Numbered from the stretch's first letter, positions 35,201-43,897 are shown. The stretch: 64,000 nucleotides of DNA from CAWDNM01 sp964521195 (GCA_964521195.1 CAZFRE010000002.1:496001-560000); one strand, 5' to 3'. The notes: generated by a model not told the origin, from the sequence alone. Translations and numbers: made by a program.

Positions 35201-35347
35201 TGGAAGAAGTTCAACAGCGGCTCGGGCGATCTGTCGTGGACCAAGAAGTTCACGAGCAAGGGCACGAGCTACTGGCGCTGGTACGTACCTGCCGACGGGT
35301 ACACGTATCGCGCGTACAGCCCGGTCATGAAGGTCGTCGTCAAGTAG
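32258..35347 (+). CDS. Secreted multiheme cytochrome c with beta-sandwich C-terminus
   Basis: A 1029-aa exported protein with a signal peptide (KRSFAAALVTGALVASFAMP, then VSAMA). Seven CXXCH sites lie at about 168, 206, 238, 353, 395, 426 and 496. Two non-canonical sites are also present: CAQEGCH (CX4CH, ~51) and CVTGCH (CX3CH, ~546), so up to nine hemes. GIHNPKYALAGL (~640) resembles the conserved His motif of the NrfA/hydroxylamine oxidoreductase/octaheme tetrathionate reductase superfamily. From ~660 there are Ig-like and chitobiase-type beta domains and a Lys/Trp-rich end, but no LPXTG or C-terminal membrane helix. Likely role: extracellular or wall-associated electron transfer or respiratory reduction; substrate unknown. 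ATG 32258 follows TAGGGGGAA. Confidence 0.9.
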   Translation: MKRSFAAALVTGALVASFAMPVSAMAWSVTGGGGNQTQNPYGYWYAGKEACAQEGCHSAIAEMVTPHSEMVKDVKANPDELWPTAGSGLWPFTSPFGGISVLPRDVYLQVGDDEGFLEYIGPENSPLAVNMKPADDLPVWSPANFLLHENRLEEQTGKLGNSVYTQSCAQCHNVGLTRPSYQTYTLPSGAVMTTKTPSTVSELGIQCEACHGSGKNPGSHRDAVPGVVGGYQILKAQTCGQCHVGGTTPQKNVNNSAFGNPNGFTTDQDLSLYLTPYSTVETEGQMMKYVNNPSWPGGTKPKFLPNGADFSMRHTYYNEWLVNKVPSEYGGDHGHADPVNEAVKSYAAGGNTKCYKCHSGLGFLNRINAKSPSGKRIVGTYPTPSIVATNEPGISCMVCHTGHIEKREGGGYDSLRRWGNGEEVSCGDCHNWQFEALDQAVQSETIKGVSYTRPAENTRSRHPQRELVSGGHGGEDGLGGLWGVEPTSTGMPNTECTDCHMPRTHKEGMPANDDGSKVGTRMSHRFHVVLPGDAARWKLRPGGDSCVTGCHTGDVADYTRQDMQSWIDQKQSAVTTASVEATSVLNDVAADLGLTDWLGFIAAQPAGGAASTLPAAKWAMLQHAAQNVDFVMNDGSVGIHNPKYALAGLVKARLWAQSADASLYTTITPGPANGSGMTVSGSLLDSDSNPIWGACLILESSADGGASWQTVSTAKPGVAGVYSMSTGRIVGTRAFRVRFTPSEGVDYLSDEMPVTVPVTTVTVTPAGATSSWLDIPSAQVTMTATPGGAVTYYTLTGATVLPQTVYSGPITITAEGRTDVHYWSTDGNGVEATQSVPVFIDRAAPSIGSDIAAVYQNKATVHAWASDTGAGVESMEYTFDGVDADVDDDDFTFETYKLGKNDLVVSATDDADRSTTTTLSVWVKATPTLTASPTGTKKISRNKSVKFATHASRGSDGHGGEIMYENRTIVMQRWSGRTWYTWKKFNSGSGDLSWTKKFTSKGTSYWRWYVPADGYTYRAYSPVMKVVVK

Positions 35348-35372
35348 CCGAATCGTCACTGACGCAGTCTCG

Positions 35373-35400
35373 CCGGGCGCTCCCAACAGGGGGCGCCCGG
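35373..35400 (+). terminator. Terminator-like hairpin after the cytochrome gene
   Basis: A 12-bp stem with one wobble: CCGGGCGCTCCC (35373-35384), loop AACA, GGGGGCGCCCGG (35389-35400). TGCCATTCTC follows. It sits 26 bp after the stop. Confidence 0.65.
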
Positions 35401-35465
35401 TGCCATTCTCGGCGGTTCGGCCTTGTCGCCGAGAAGGCCGACGCGCGTGCTACACTACCTCGGCT

Positions 35466-37751
35466 ATGGCTATCGATCTCACCTCACTCAACCCCGCGCA
35501 GCGCCAGGCTGTCGAGACCACCGAAGGCCCGCTGCTCGTGCTCGCGGGGGCCGGCAGCGGTAAGACGCGCGTGCTCACCTTCCGCATCGCACACCTCATC
35601 GGCGACCTGGGCGTAAGCCCGTTCGAGATCCTCGCGATCACGTTCACCAACAAGGCCGCAGCCGAGATGCGCGAGCGCCTGGGCGCGCTGTGCGGCCCGT
35701 GCGTGCGCTCGATGTGGGTGCTCACGTTCCACGCGATGTGCGTGCGGATGCTGCGCGCCGACGGCGAGATGCTCGGCTTCACGCGCAACTTCACGATCTA
35801 CGACCAAGACGACTCGAAGCGAATGCTCAAAGAGGTCATGCGCGAGCTCGATATCGACGAGAAGCACTACCCGGTCAACGGCATGCAGCACCGGATCTCC
35901 TCGGCGAAGAACGAGCTCGTGACCGCCGAGCAGTTCGCGGCCAAGGCCGCTTCGCCGATGGACAAGAAGGTCGCGCAGGTCTTCCCCCGCTACCAGGCGC
36001 GCCTGAAGGCCGCCAACGCGATGGACTTCGACGACCTGCTGCTCAACGCCTACCGGCTGCTCTCCGAGTTCCCGGCGGTCCTCGCGGCCTATCAGGACCG
36101 CTTCCGCTACATCAGCGTCGACGAGTACCAGGACACCAACCAGGCGCAGTACCGCATCACGAACCTGCTCGCCGCCGGCCACGGGAACCTCATGGTGGTG
36201 GGCGACGACGACCAGTCGATCTACTCGTGGCGCGGGGCGGACCTGCGAAACATCCTCGAGTTCGAGCACGACTACCCGGCCGCGGTGGTCGTGAAGCTCG
36301 AGCAGAACTACCGCTCGACTGCGCGCATCCTTGCGGCTGCCAACGCGGTCGTCGCCAACAACCCCAACCGCAAGCCCAAGACGCTGTTCACCGCCAACGC
36401 GGAGGGCGAGAAGATCTCGAGCTACCTCGCGAGCGACGAGCGCGACGAGGCGCGCTTCATCGCCGCTGAGATCGAGAAGCTCGTACGCGCGGATGACCGC
36501 CGCTACACCGACTTCGCCGTCTTCTACCGCACCAACGCGCAGTCGCGTCAGCTCGAGGATGCGCTGCTGCGGGCGGGCGTGCCGTACCGCATCGTGGGCG
36601 GCACCCGCTTCTTCGACCGTGCGGAGATCCGCGACGTGATGGCGTACCTCAAGGCGGTCGTGAACCCCGCCGATGAGATCAGCCTCAAGCGCATCATCAA
36701 CACCCCCAAGCGCAACATCGGCGCCACCACCGTCGAGCGCGTGGACGCCGTCGCCCGCGAGCGCGACATCGGCTTCGAGGACGCGCTGCGACTCGCCGTG
36801 GACGACGACATGCATCGCGCCGCCGCGCAGACCGCGATCGCCGGGTTCGTCGCGCTCGTCGACGAGATGCGCTCGCTCGAAGGTGAGCTGCGCGACGTCG
36901 TCGAGATGATCGTCACCAAGGCCGGGCTCATCGAGGCCCTCGAGGCCGAGCGGACCGACGAGGCGGCCGGTCGCGCCGACAACATCCGCGAGTTCTACGG
37001 CGTCGTCGCCGAGTTCGCGGGCGCGCACGACGAGCCGGACCTGCCTGCGTTCATGGAGTGGCTCGCGCTGCGCACCGACCTCGACTCGCTCGCCGAGGGC
37101 GATGAGTACGTCACGCTCATGACGGTGCACACCGCCAAGGGCCTCGAGTACCCGGTCGTCTTCGTGGCCGGTCTCGAGGAGTCGATCTTCCCGCACCAGA
37201 ACTCGATCTTCGACAGTGACGGCAGCGGGCTCGAAGAGGAGCGCCGCCTCGCATACGTCGCGATCACACGTGCTCGCGAGCGCCTGTATCTCAGCCACGC
37301 GCACAGCCGGAGCATCTACGGCTCCACGCAGCACAACCCGCCGTCGCGCTTCATCGGCGAGATTCCGAGCGAGTGCGTGTCCGCCTCCGGCGTCGGGTCG
37401 CTCGGCGTGAGCGGGAGCGGATGGGAGAAGCGCGGCGACCGCGGCGGCAGCTACGGATACGGGGCAGGTGCCGGGCGCGGCGCGACAGGCGGCGGCCGCG
37501 TGTTTGGCGGCGGTACCCCGCGCGGCAGCGGTGTCACCGGTACCGGGTTCGGGAGCGGCTCCGGTCGCGGCTCGCAGCCCAAGGCACCCGCCGACACGTT
37601 CGCCGTCGGTGACGCGGTCGACCACAAGGCCTTCGGCCGCGGGCGTGTGATGAGCGTGAAGGGCGATGCGCTCGAGATCCGCTTCGAACGAACCGGCGAG
37701 ACGAAGAAGCTGCTGGTCGGGTACGCTCCTATCGTCAAGATCAAGAGCTAG
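35466..37751 (+). CDS. pcrA: UvrD/PcrA-type DNA helicase
   Basis: A 761-aa superfamily 1A 3'-5' helicase for nucleotide excision repair and displacement of proteins from DNA. Motifs in order: LNPAQRQAVE (Q motif), LAGAGSGKT (Walker A), DEYQDTN (Walker B), GDDDQSIYSWRGAD, NYRST, MTVHTAKGLEYPVVF, and VAITRARERLYLSHA (motif VI). A ~70-residue Gly/Ser-rich linker precedes a C-terminal Tudor-like domain (GDAVDHKAFGRGRVMSV), as in PcrA proteins that bind RNA polymerase. ATG 35466 has no evident ribosome site, and TACACT lies only 10 nt upstream, so a leaderless mRNA is possible. Confidence 0.97.
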   Translation: MAIDLTSLNPAQRQAVETTEGPLLVLAGAGSGKTRVLTFRIAHLIGDLGVSPFEILAITFTNKAAAEMRERLGALCGPCVRSMWVLTFHAMCVRMLRADGEMLGFTRNFTIYDQDDSKRMLKEVMRELDIDEKHYPVNGMQHRISSAKNELVTAEQFAAKAASPMDKKVAQVFPRYQARLKAANAMDFDDLLLNAYRLLSEFPAVLAAYQDRFRYISVDEYQDTNQAQYRITNLLAAGHGNLMVVGDDDQSIYSWRGADLRNILEFEHDYPAAVVVKLEQNYRSTARILAAANAVVANNPNRKPKTLFTANAEGEKISSYLASDERDEARFIAAEIEKLVRADDRRYTDFAVFYRTNAQSRQLEDALLRAGVPYRIVGGTRFFDRAEIRDVMAYLKAVVNPADEISLKRIINTPKRNIGATTVERVDAVARERDIGFEDALRLAVDDDMHRAAAQTAIAGFVALVDEMRSLEGELRDVVEMIVTKAGLIEALEAERTDEAAGRADNIREFYGVVAEFAGAHDEPDLPAFMEWLALRTDLDSLAEGDEYVTLMTVHTAKGLEYPVVFVAGLEESIFPHQNSIFDSDGSGLEEERRLAYVAITRARERLYLSHAHSRSIYGSTQHNPPSRFIGEIPSECVSASGVGSLGVSGSGWEKRGDRGGSYGYGAGAGRGATGGGRVFGGGTPRGSGVTGTGFGSGSGRGSQPKAPADTFAVGDAVDHKAFGRGRVMSVKGDALEIRFERTGETKKLLVGYAPIVKIKS

Positions 37752-37822
37752 ACCCGCTCAAGACCTGCGCGACGGGCCGCCTCACGCGCCACACGAGCCG
37801 GCGTCGCCTGCCTGGAGGACTG

Positions 37823-39448
37823 ATGGGCCCCATCCTCGTGTTCGGCCACAAGAACCCCGACAACGACTCGATCTGCTCGGCGGTGGCGTATGCGCATCTG
37901 AAGAACGTCACGGATTCCGGGAACGTCTACGTGCCCGCGCGGCTCGGGCCGATGCCGCGCGAGACGAAGGCGATATTCGACCGCTTCGGCGTCGAGATCC
38001 CCGAGGAGATCACACACGTGCGTACGCGCGTCCGCGACGTGATGACGCCGGATCCGGTCACGATCGGCGTCGACGAGCCCATGTTCGAGGCCGGGCGCAC
38101 CATGCTCGAACGTGGCGTGCGTGCGCTGCCGGTCGTGGATGGCGAGGGGCGGTCGGCGGGGCTCGTGAGCGAACGCGTGCTCGCGCAGCGCTACCTGCAC
38201 GAGACCGGCATCGAGGGCTTTCGCCGCATGCCGGTGATCGTCGACATCATCGCGCGCACGCTCGAAGGCGAGGTCGTGTGTGGCGATCCTGCGGCGCTCA
38301 TTGCCGGCGATGTGCTCGTCGCGGCAAGCGAGCCGAGTACGCTCGTCGCGCGGCTCTCGGAAGGCGACACAGTCATCGCCGGCGACCGTCTGCGCACGCA
38401 GCCGATGGCGCTCGCGGCCGGCGTCGCCTGCCTCATCTCGAGCGGCGGGTTCCACCCGGGCGACGATGTCATCGAGCTCGCTCGCGCGAAGGGCGCGGCG
38501 ATCGTGGTGACCCCGCTCGACGCCTACATCGCCGCGCGCCGCATCTCGCTCGCGCACACCGTCGGCGACCTCGTCGACACCGAGGCACCCACGGTCGGTC
38601 CGGAGACGCTGCTCTCCATCGCCGCCGAGGACCTGATCGCGAGCGCGCATCGAGAGGCGATCGTCACCGATGACGGCGGCCGCGTCGTCGGAATCCTCAC
38701 GCGTACCGACCTCGCGCGCGGCGCGCGCAGGCGCGTGGTGCTCGTGGACCACAACGAGGCCGCGCAGTCGGCGGCGGGCATCGAGGACGCCGCGGTCGTC
38801 GAGATCGTCGACCATCACCGGGTGGGCGACATCCAGACCGCCGGTCCGATCCTGTTCCTGAACCTGCCGGTCGGCTCCACGGCGACGATCGTGGCGACCC
38901 GCTTCGAGCAGCTCGGCATCGAGATTCCGCAGCCGATCGCTGCGATCCTGCTCTCGGCGGCGCTCACCGACACGGTGCTGCTCAAGTCGCCGACCGCGAC
39001 CGATGTCGATGCCGGCGTCGTCGAGCGCCTTGCGGCGATCGTGGGGGTCGATCCGGTCGAGTTCGGGATGGAGGTGTTCCGGCTGCGCTCGGCAGGGGAG
39101 GTCTTCTCGGCGGGGGCGGTCGTTGGGACGGACGCGAAGGAGTTCCGGATCGGTGACATGACCGCGCTCATCGCGCAGTACGAGACGGTCGATATCGACC
39201 CCGTGATGGCGCACGCCGGCGAGGTGCGCGCCGAGATGGAGCGGCGCCTTGCGGCAAGCGGCTACGGCGTCGTGGCGCTCATGGTGACCGACATCGTGCG
39301 CGAGGGCAGCGAGATCCTCGCGGTCGGCACCACGCGCGTCGTGGAACGGGCGCTCGGCATCTCGCTCGCGAACGGCTCGGCGTGGATGCCGGGCGTGCTC
39401 TCGCGCAAGAAGCAGGTGGCGGCCAAGCTCATGGATGCGGGGAACTGA
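37823..39448 (+). CDS. ppaC: Mn-dependent family II pyrophosphatase with CBS and DRTGG domains
   Basis: A 541-aa regulated inorganic pyrophosphatase. The DHH catalytic domain is split: FGHKNPDNDSICSA at the N-terminus, then an inserted regulatory module (CBS1 ~70-125, DRTGG ~150-240, CBS2 ~245-300), after which catalysis resumes with VLVDHNE and EIVDHHR. The DHHA2 domain carries the substrate-binding SRKKQ near the C-terminus. In this subfamily the CBS pair binds AMP/ADP/diadenosine nucleotides to tune activity, and DRTGG is characteristic of clostridial-type members. It starts 72 bp after pcrA; the PAP2 gene begins 1 nt after its stop. Confidence 0.95.
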   Translation: MGPILVFGHKNPDNDSICSAVAYAHLKNVTDSGNVYVPARLGPMPRETKAIFDRFGVEIPEEITHVRTRVRDVMTPDPVTIGVDEPMFEAGRTMLERGVRALPVVDGEGRSAGLVSERVLAQRYLHETGIEGFRRMPVIVDIIARTLEGEVVCGDPAALIAGDVLVAASEPSTLVARLSEGDTVIAGDRLRTQPMALAAGVACLISSGGFHPGDDVIELARAKGAAIVVTPLDAYIAARRISLAHTVGDLVDTEAPTVGPETLLSIAAEDLIASAHREAIVTDDGGRVVGILTRTDLARGARRRVVLVDHNEAAQSAAGIEDAAVVEIVDHHRVGDIQTAGPILFLNLPVGSTATIVATRFEQLGIEIPQPIAAILLSAALTDTVLLKSPTATDVDAGVVERLAAIVGVDPVEFGMEVFRLRSAGEVFSAGAVVGTDAKEFRIGDMTALIAQYETVDIDPVMAHAGEVRAEMERRLAASGYGVVALMVTDIVREGSEILAVGTTRVVERALGISLANGSAWMPGVLSRKKQVAAKLMDAGN

Positions 39449-39449
39449 C

Positions 39450-40151
39450 ATGGCCGCCGAGACGACCGCCGTCGCACCGGGCCGTCCATCGCGGTGGTGG
39501 GTCGCAGCACCGTTCCTGGCGGGGCTCGCGGTGGCAGCGGTCTGCGTCGCAGGCTACATCGAGCTTGCGGAAGACCTCGCGCTCTCGCCGGTCGTGGCCG
39601 CCTTCGACACGCAGCTCAACGCTGTCATCCAGACGTGGCGTGCCCCCGCGCTCACCGGCTTCTTCACGGCGGCCACGTGGAGCGCGAGTACGCTTGCGGT
39701 CACCGTCGTCGTGTTGATCGCGGTCGCGCTGCTCGTGTGGCGCTGCGACCACCGCGAGGCGCTCGTCATCGCGCTCGTGGTGGCCTCAGGAACCGCGCTC
39801 GGCACGCTCGCCAAGCGCGTGACCGAGCGACCGCGGCCCCCGGTCGCCGATGCGATCGCCGAACTGCCGACGTCGTTCTCGTTCCCGTCGGGCCACACGC
39901 TCGCGGCCTTGCTGCTGTGGACGGTCGTGGCGTTCGCGGTGCTGCGCGTCGCGCGCAGCACGTGGGCGCGCGTGCTCGCCGTGGGAGGCGGGCTGGTGCT
40001 AGTCGTGCTGATCGGGACGTCGCGCGTGTATCTGGGCGTGCACTGGCCGAGCGACGTGCTCGCGTCGTGGCTTCTGGGCGTGGCGTGGCTCTCGCTCACC
40101 CTCGGCGGGTTCCTCACTTGGGAGCGGGCCGTGGGGCCGGTGGAGGGCTAG
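39450..40151 (+). CDS. PAP2-family membrane phosphatase
   Basis: A 233-aa, about six-helix membrane phosphatase. The three-part acid phosphatase signature is complete: KRVTERPRPP (KX6RP), FSFPSGHT (PSGH), and SRVYLGVHWPSD (SRX5HX3D). Such enzymes hydrolyse lipid phosphates such as undecaprenyl pyrophosphate or phosphatidylglycerol phosphate. ATG 39450 starts 1 nt after the pyrophosphatase stop, and the next gene begins directly after its stop. The tight linkage to a glycosyltransferase makes a role in polyprenyl carrier recycling plausible. Confidence 0.92.
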   Translation: MAAETTAVAPGRPSRWWVAAPFLAGLAVAAVCVAGYIELAEDLALSPVVAAFDTQLNAVIQTWRAPALTGFFTAATWSASTLAVTVVVLIAVALLVWRCDHREALVIALVVASGTALGTLAKRVTERPRPPVADAIAELPTSFSFPSGHTLAALLLWTVVAFAVLRVARSTWARVLAVGGGLVLVVLIGTSRVYLGVHWPSDVLASWLLGVAWLSLTLGGFLTWERAVGPVEG

Positions 40152-41327
40152 ATGGCCGGGCGGCCGCGCTTCTCGGTCATCATCCCCGTGTACGATACCG
40201 AGGCGCACCTCGCGCAGTGCCTCGACAGCGTGCTCGCTCAGACGGCGAGCGATCTGGAGCTGATCTGCGTCGACGACGGTTCCACCGACGGGTCGCCGGC
40301 GATTCTGGCACGGTACGCCGAGCGCGACACTCGGGTCGCGGTCATCACGCAGTCGAACGCAGGCGCTGGTGCCGCGCGTAACGCCGGGCTCGACGTCGCG
40401 GGCGGGGAGTACCTGCTCTTCCTCGACGCCGACGACCATGTGGAGCCTCAGATGCTCGAGCGGATGCACGCGGCCGCGGCCGCTGACTGCGCCGACATCT
40501 GTGTGTGCGCGGCGGAGCGCTTCGACGAGCGTGCAGGAACCCGGGCGCCCGCGGATGCGCTGTTGCGAGCGAAGCTCGTCCCCGACACGCAGCCGTTCTC
40601 GGCATGCGACATCCCCGACACGCTCTTCGCGTTCACCTCACCTGCGGCGTGGAACAAGCTGTTCCGTGCGGCGTTCGTCACCGAGCACGGCCTGCGCTTC
40701 CAGGAGATCTCGCGTACGAACGACTACCTCTTCACGCGAAGCGCGCTCGCGCTCGCCGAGGCGATCGTGGTCGTTGGCGAGCCGCTCGTGAACTACCGCG
40801 TGGGCGGCGGCTCCAACATCCAGTCGACCAACCACACCGAGCCGCTCGCATTCCTCGCCGCGTTGCGTGCGCTCAAGACGCGTCTGGTCGAGTCCGGCCG
40901 CTTCACCGAACTCGAGCGCGCGTTCGTCAACGACGCGCTCACCATCTGCCTGTTCAACCTCGACTCGCTGGCGACCGCCGACTCGTTCCGCGAACTGTTC
41001 GTGGCCCTGCAGGGCGGCGTACTCGCCGAGCTCGGGATCGAAGGACACGCCGAGGAGTACTTCTTCTCAGCGCGCCGATACGCCCAGTACGTCGCCGTGC
41101 GCGACCACTCCGCCGAGCAGTACCTGCTCGGCGAGACGAGGCGCCTGCGGGCGGAGTCCACGCAGCGGGGCGCACAGCTCGCTGCGGCCCGGGCGAAGCT
41201 CGCCGCTGCCGAAGGCCGGCTTCGCGACGTCAAGGACTCGCGGGCGTACCGGTTCAGCCGACGGCTCGCGGCGATTCCCCGGTCGCTCGGCCGCCTCTCA
41301 ACGCGAGGGCCCGAACAGCGCTCGTAG
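40152..41327 (+). CDS. Glycosyltransferase family 2
   Basis: A 391-aa GT-A enzyme. The N-terminal domain opens RFSVIIPVYDTEAHLAQCLD, has the nucleotide-binding ICVDDGSTDGSP and NAGAGAARNAGLDVA, and the DxD motif in YLLFLDADDHVE. No membrane helix is seen, and a C-terminal helical part (LRAESTQRGAQLAAARAKL) suggests a coiled coil. The sugar donor and acceptor are unknown; surface polysaccharide or glycoprotein is likely. It begins at the base after the PAP2 stop (TAG then ATG). Confidence 0.92.
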   Translation: MAGRPRFSVIIPVYDTEAHLAQCLDSVLAQTASDLELICVDDGSTDGSPAILARYAERDTRVAVITQSNAGAGAARNAGLDVAGGEYLLFLDADDHVEPQMLERMHAAAAADCADICVCAAERFDERAGTRAPADALLRAKLVPDTQPFSACDIPDTLFAFTSPAAWNKLFRAAFVTEHGLRFQEISRTNDYLFTRSALALAEAIVVVGEPLVNYRVGGGSNIQSTNHTEPLAFLAALRALKTRLVESGRFTELERAFVNDALTICLFNLDSLATADSFRELFVALQGGVLAELGIEGHAEEYFFSARRYAQYVAVRDHSAEQYLLGETRRLRAESTQRGAQLAAARAKLAAAEGRLRDVKDSRAYRFSRRLAAIPRSLGRLSTRGPEQRS

Positions 41328-41345
41328 CGCCGACGTCGCGAGCCA

Positions 41346-43094
41346 CTAGCGGGCCCTTGGCAGCTCCACGGTGAACATCGTACCCTCGCCGATGGCCGAG
41401 GTCACGCTCACGCGGCCGCCGTTGCGTTCGACGACGTGCTTGACCAGCGCGAGGCCCAGCCCGGTACCGCCGCTTTCACGGCTGCGTGCCGGGTCCACGC
41501 GGTAGAACCGCTCGAACAGCCGCGCGAGGTGCTCCTCGGCGATGCCGGTTCCCGTATCGGCGACCACGATTCTCACCCGGCCTCCGTCCGCCGAGACACG
41601 CACGCGGACGCTTCCTGCGTCGGTGTAGGCGATGGCGTTGTCGATGAGATTGTCGAGCGCGATCGCGACATCGGTGGTGTCCGCGGCCGCGAACACGTCC
41701 TGGCCCTTCACGGCTTCGAGATCGGTCTCGAGCGCTAGGCTCTTGCGGTCGGCAGCCGGCGAGTGTCCCGCGATCGCGTTGTCGACTGCGGCGCGGATGT
41801 CGGTGATGGCGCTGGGATCGGGCGGGCTCTCGAGCCGCGACAGGTCGAGCAGGTCGCCGACGAGCCTTTGCAGCCGCGAAGCTTCGGAGTCGATCTGCCG
41901 CGCGAACATGAGCGCCATCTCGACATCGCCGTCGGAGGCAGCGTTCTCGGCGGACTCGGCGAGCAGTTGTATGCCGGCCACCGGCGTCTTGAGCTCGTGG
42001 CTGGCGTTGGCGACGAAGTCGCGTCGCACTCGCTCAAGGCGGGCGCGCTCGGTCACATCGGACACGACGACCACCGCTCTGTCGCTGTCGAGCGGAACGA
42101 CGAGGAGCCGGTAGGACGTACCGCGCGGATCGGGGTCGAGCTCCACCGCGCTCGCCTCCGCCGCGCCGAGACGCTCTCGTATCGACGCCGAGACGGGCTC
42201 GGGCAGCCCGGAACTGCCGAGCAGGGCAAGACGCCATCCGCCGGCCGGGGAGCGGAAGAGGCTACCCGCCGCGCCGTTCGCGTACTCGATCGTCTCGCCG
42301 TCCAGCAAGAAGACGGCGTCGGTGAGGCCATCGAGCGTCGAGCGCAAGGTGCGCTGCTCGGCCTCGAGTGCGCTCAGCCGCGCGCGCATCTGTTCGCGAA
42401 GCGCCGTCAGTGCGTCCGCGAGGACCTGCAGGTCCCCTGGCACGTCCGGGACGGGAACGGAGAGATCACCGGCGGCCATGCGTCCCGCCGCGTCGGATAG
42501 GGCCGCGATGGGGCGGCTCGCCGCGGCGCTGATCCACCCTGCGAGGGCTGTCGCAATCACGAGCGCCACCGCGAGCAACGCGAGCCCGATGCGGCGGGAG
42601 CGTGCGGCGACCTCGTCGATCTCCGTGGACGGCTGCGACACGCGCAGCGCTCCGGGCTTGCCGGCGATCGTAGCGGGCACCGCGACGTAGAGCTCCTCGA
42701 TGCCACGCGTGCGTGAGACCCGCCTGTCCGTGCCCACCTCGCCGGTGAGCGCTGCGGCGACCTCGGGGCGATCGGCGTGGTTCTCCATGGATGCGGGGTC
42801 GCTCTGGGAGTCGGCGAGCACCGTGCCGTCGGCGGCCACGATCGTGACGCGCAGATCGGTGTCTGCGACGAGCCCGCTCGCGATGTCTGAGGCGGTTGCC
42901 GAGGACGTGCTTGCCACGAGTCGGCCCGATGCCGCGACTGCGGTCAGGTTCCGTGTCTGTTGCCGTTCGGCGGCCTGCGTGAGCGGGGCGTACAGAGACC
43001 AGCCCCACGCCACCGCGAACACGACGGCGATGAGCACGTAGCCGACGATCAGGCGCGTACGGAACGAGTCGGCGAGTGTTGCGATGCGCGTCAC
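41346..43094 (-). CDS. phoR: Phosphate-type sensor histidine kinase PhoR
   Basis: A 582-aa membrane kinase. Helix 1 (VGYVLIAVVFAVAWGWSLY) and helix 2 (~170-190) flank an extracytoplasmic domain (~35-165). A HAMP domain and a PAS domain (~255-350) follow. The phosphoacceptor is H366 in NASHELKTPVAGIQLLAES. ATP-binding motifs are NLIDNAIAYT, VADTGTGI, LFERFYRVD and GGTGLGLALVKHV. The GTG start overlaps the phoP stop as GTGA. Next to pstSCAB, this is best read as the phosphate-starvation sensor. Confidence 0.92.
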   Translation of the reverse strand: MTRIATLADSFRTRLIVGYVLIAVVFAVAWGWSLYAPLTQAAERQQTRNLTAVAASGRLVASTSSATASDIASGLVADTDLRVTIVAADGTVLADSQSDPASMENHADRPEVAAALTGEVGTDRRVSRTRGIEELYVAVPATIAGKPGALRVSQPSTEIDEVAARSRRIGLALLAVALVIATALAGWISAAASRPIAALSDAAGRMAAGDLSVPVPDVPGDLQVLADALTALREQMRARLSALEAEQRTLRSTLDGLTDAVFLLDGETIEYANGAAGSLFRSPAGGWRLALLGSSGLPEPVSASIRERLGAAEASAVELDPDPRGTSYRLLVVPLDSDRAVVVVSDVTERARLERVRRDFVANASHELKTPVAGIQLLAESAENAASDGDVEMALMFARQIDSEASRLQRLVGDLLDLSRLESPPDPSAITDIRAAVDNAIAGHSPAADRKSLALETDLEAVKGQDVFAAADTTDVAIALDNLIDNAIAYTDAGSVRVRVSADGGRVRIVVADTGTGIAEEHLARLFERFYRVDPARSRESGGTGLGLALVKHVVERNGGRVSVTSAIGEGTMFTVELPRAR

Positions 43095-43813
43095 CGGCGG
43101 ACGCTCTCGTCACCGAGGTCGCTCTTCAGAATGGGCTCGAAGCGGTAGCCCATGCCGTGCACCGTGTGAACGTAGACGTAGTCAGACGGGTCTTCGACGG
43201 CCTGACGCAGCCGGCGCACGTGCACGTCGATCGTGCGCGACGACGGAAGATGCTCGTAGCCCCAGACCTCCTCGGCGAGGATCTGCCGGGTCATGAGCTG
43301 GCCCTCGCGCTGCGCGAGTGCGACCAGAAGCTGGAACTCCTTGAGGCGCAGCCGTGTCGGCGTGCCTGCGACCGAGACGCGGAAGCTCTTGGGCTCGATG
43401 ACCAGGTCGCCGACCTCGATGACGCGGTCGTCGGCTAGCGTCTCCTTCGCGCGCACGCGTCGCAGGTTGGCGCGGATGCGGGCGAGCAACTCCTCCATCG
43501 AGAACGGCTTCGTGAGGTAGTCGTCGGCGCCGGCGTCGAGCCCCCGCACCTTGTCCCGCTCGGTGCCGAGGGCGGTGACCATGACGATCGCCGTCTCCTT
43601 GTCGGTCTCGCGCAGTCTCTCGGCGATCTGGTAGCCGTCCATTCCGGGCAGCATCAGGTCCAGCACGATGAGGTCCGGGCGGAACCGCTCGGCGACGGAG
43701 AGGGCGAGCGAACCGTCGGCGACCGACTGCACCGAGAAACCCGCCCGCTTGAGCGTGTACTCCACGGTCTGTCGGATGATCGGGTCGTCTTCCACGACGA
43801 GGATCGAAGCCAC
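43091..43813 (-). CDS. phoP: OmpR-family response regulator PhoP
   Basis: A 240-aa regulator. The receiver domain has the acidic pocket VVEDD, phospho-acceptor D52 in VLDLMLPGMDG, and the switch Lys in DYLTKPF. The C-terminal winged-helix DNA-binding domain includes LKEFQLLVALAQ, SSRTIDVHVRRLRQ and VHGMGYRF. It is transcribed away from pstS across the 214-bp gap that holds the Pho-box-like repeats, so it probably binds there and may regulate itself as well as pstSCAB. Confidence 0.94.
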   Translation of the reverse strand: MASILVVEDDPIIRQTVEYTLKRAGFSVQSVADGSLALSVAERFRPDLIVLDLMLPGMDGYQIAERLRETDKETAIVMVTALGTERDKVRGLDAGADDYLTKPFSMEELLARIRANLRRVRAKETLADDRVIEVGDLVIEPKSFRVSVAGTPTRLRLKEFQLLVALAQREGQLMTRQILAEEVWGYEHLPSSRTIDVHVRRLRQAVEDPSDYVYVHTVHGMGYRFEPILKSDLGDESVRR

Positions 43814-43897
43814 GGTTCCTCCTAGGCGGTGCGATCAGGGGTTCGCTCGCGCAGCGGCGGTCCCATCATGGCACGCCGTACGGTCCCGGATACCCCA

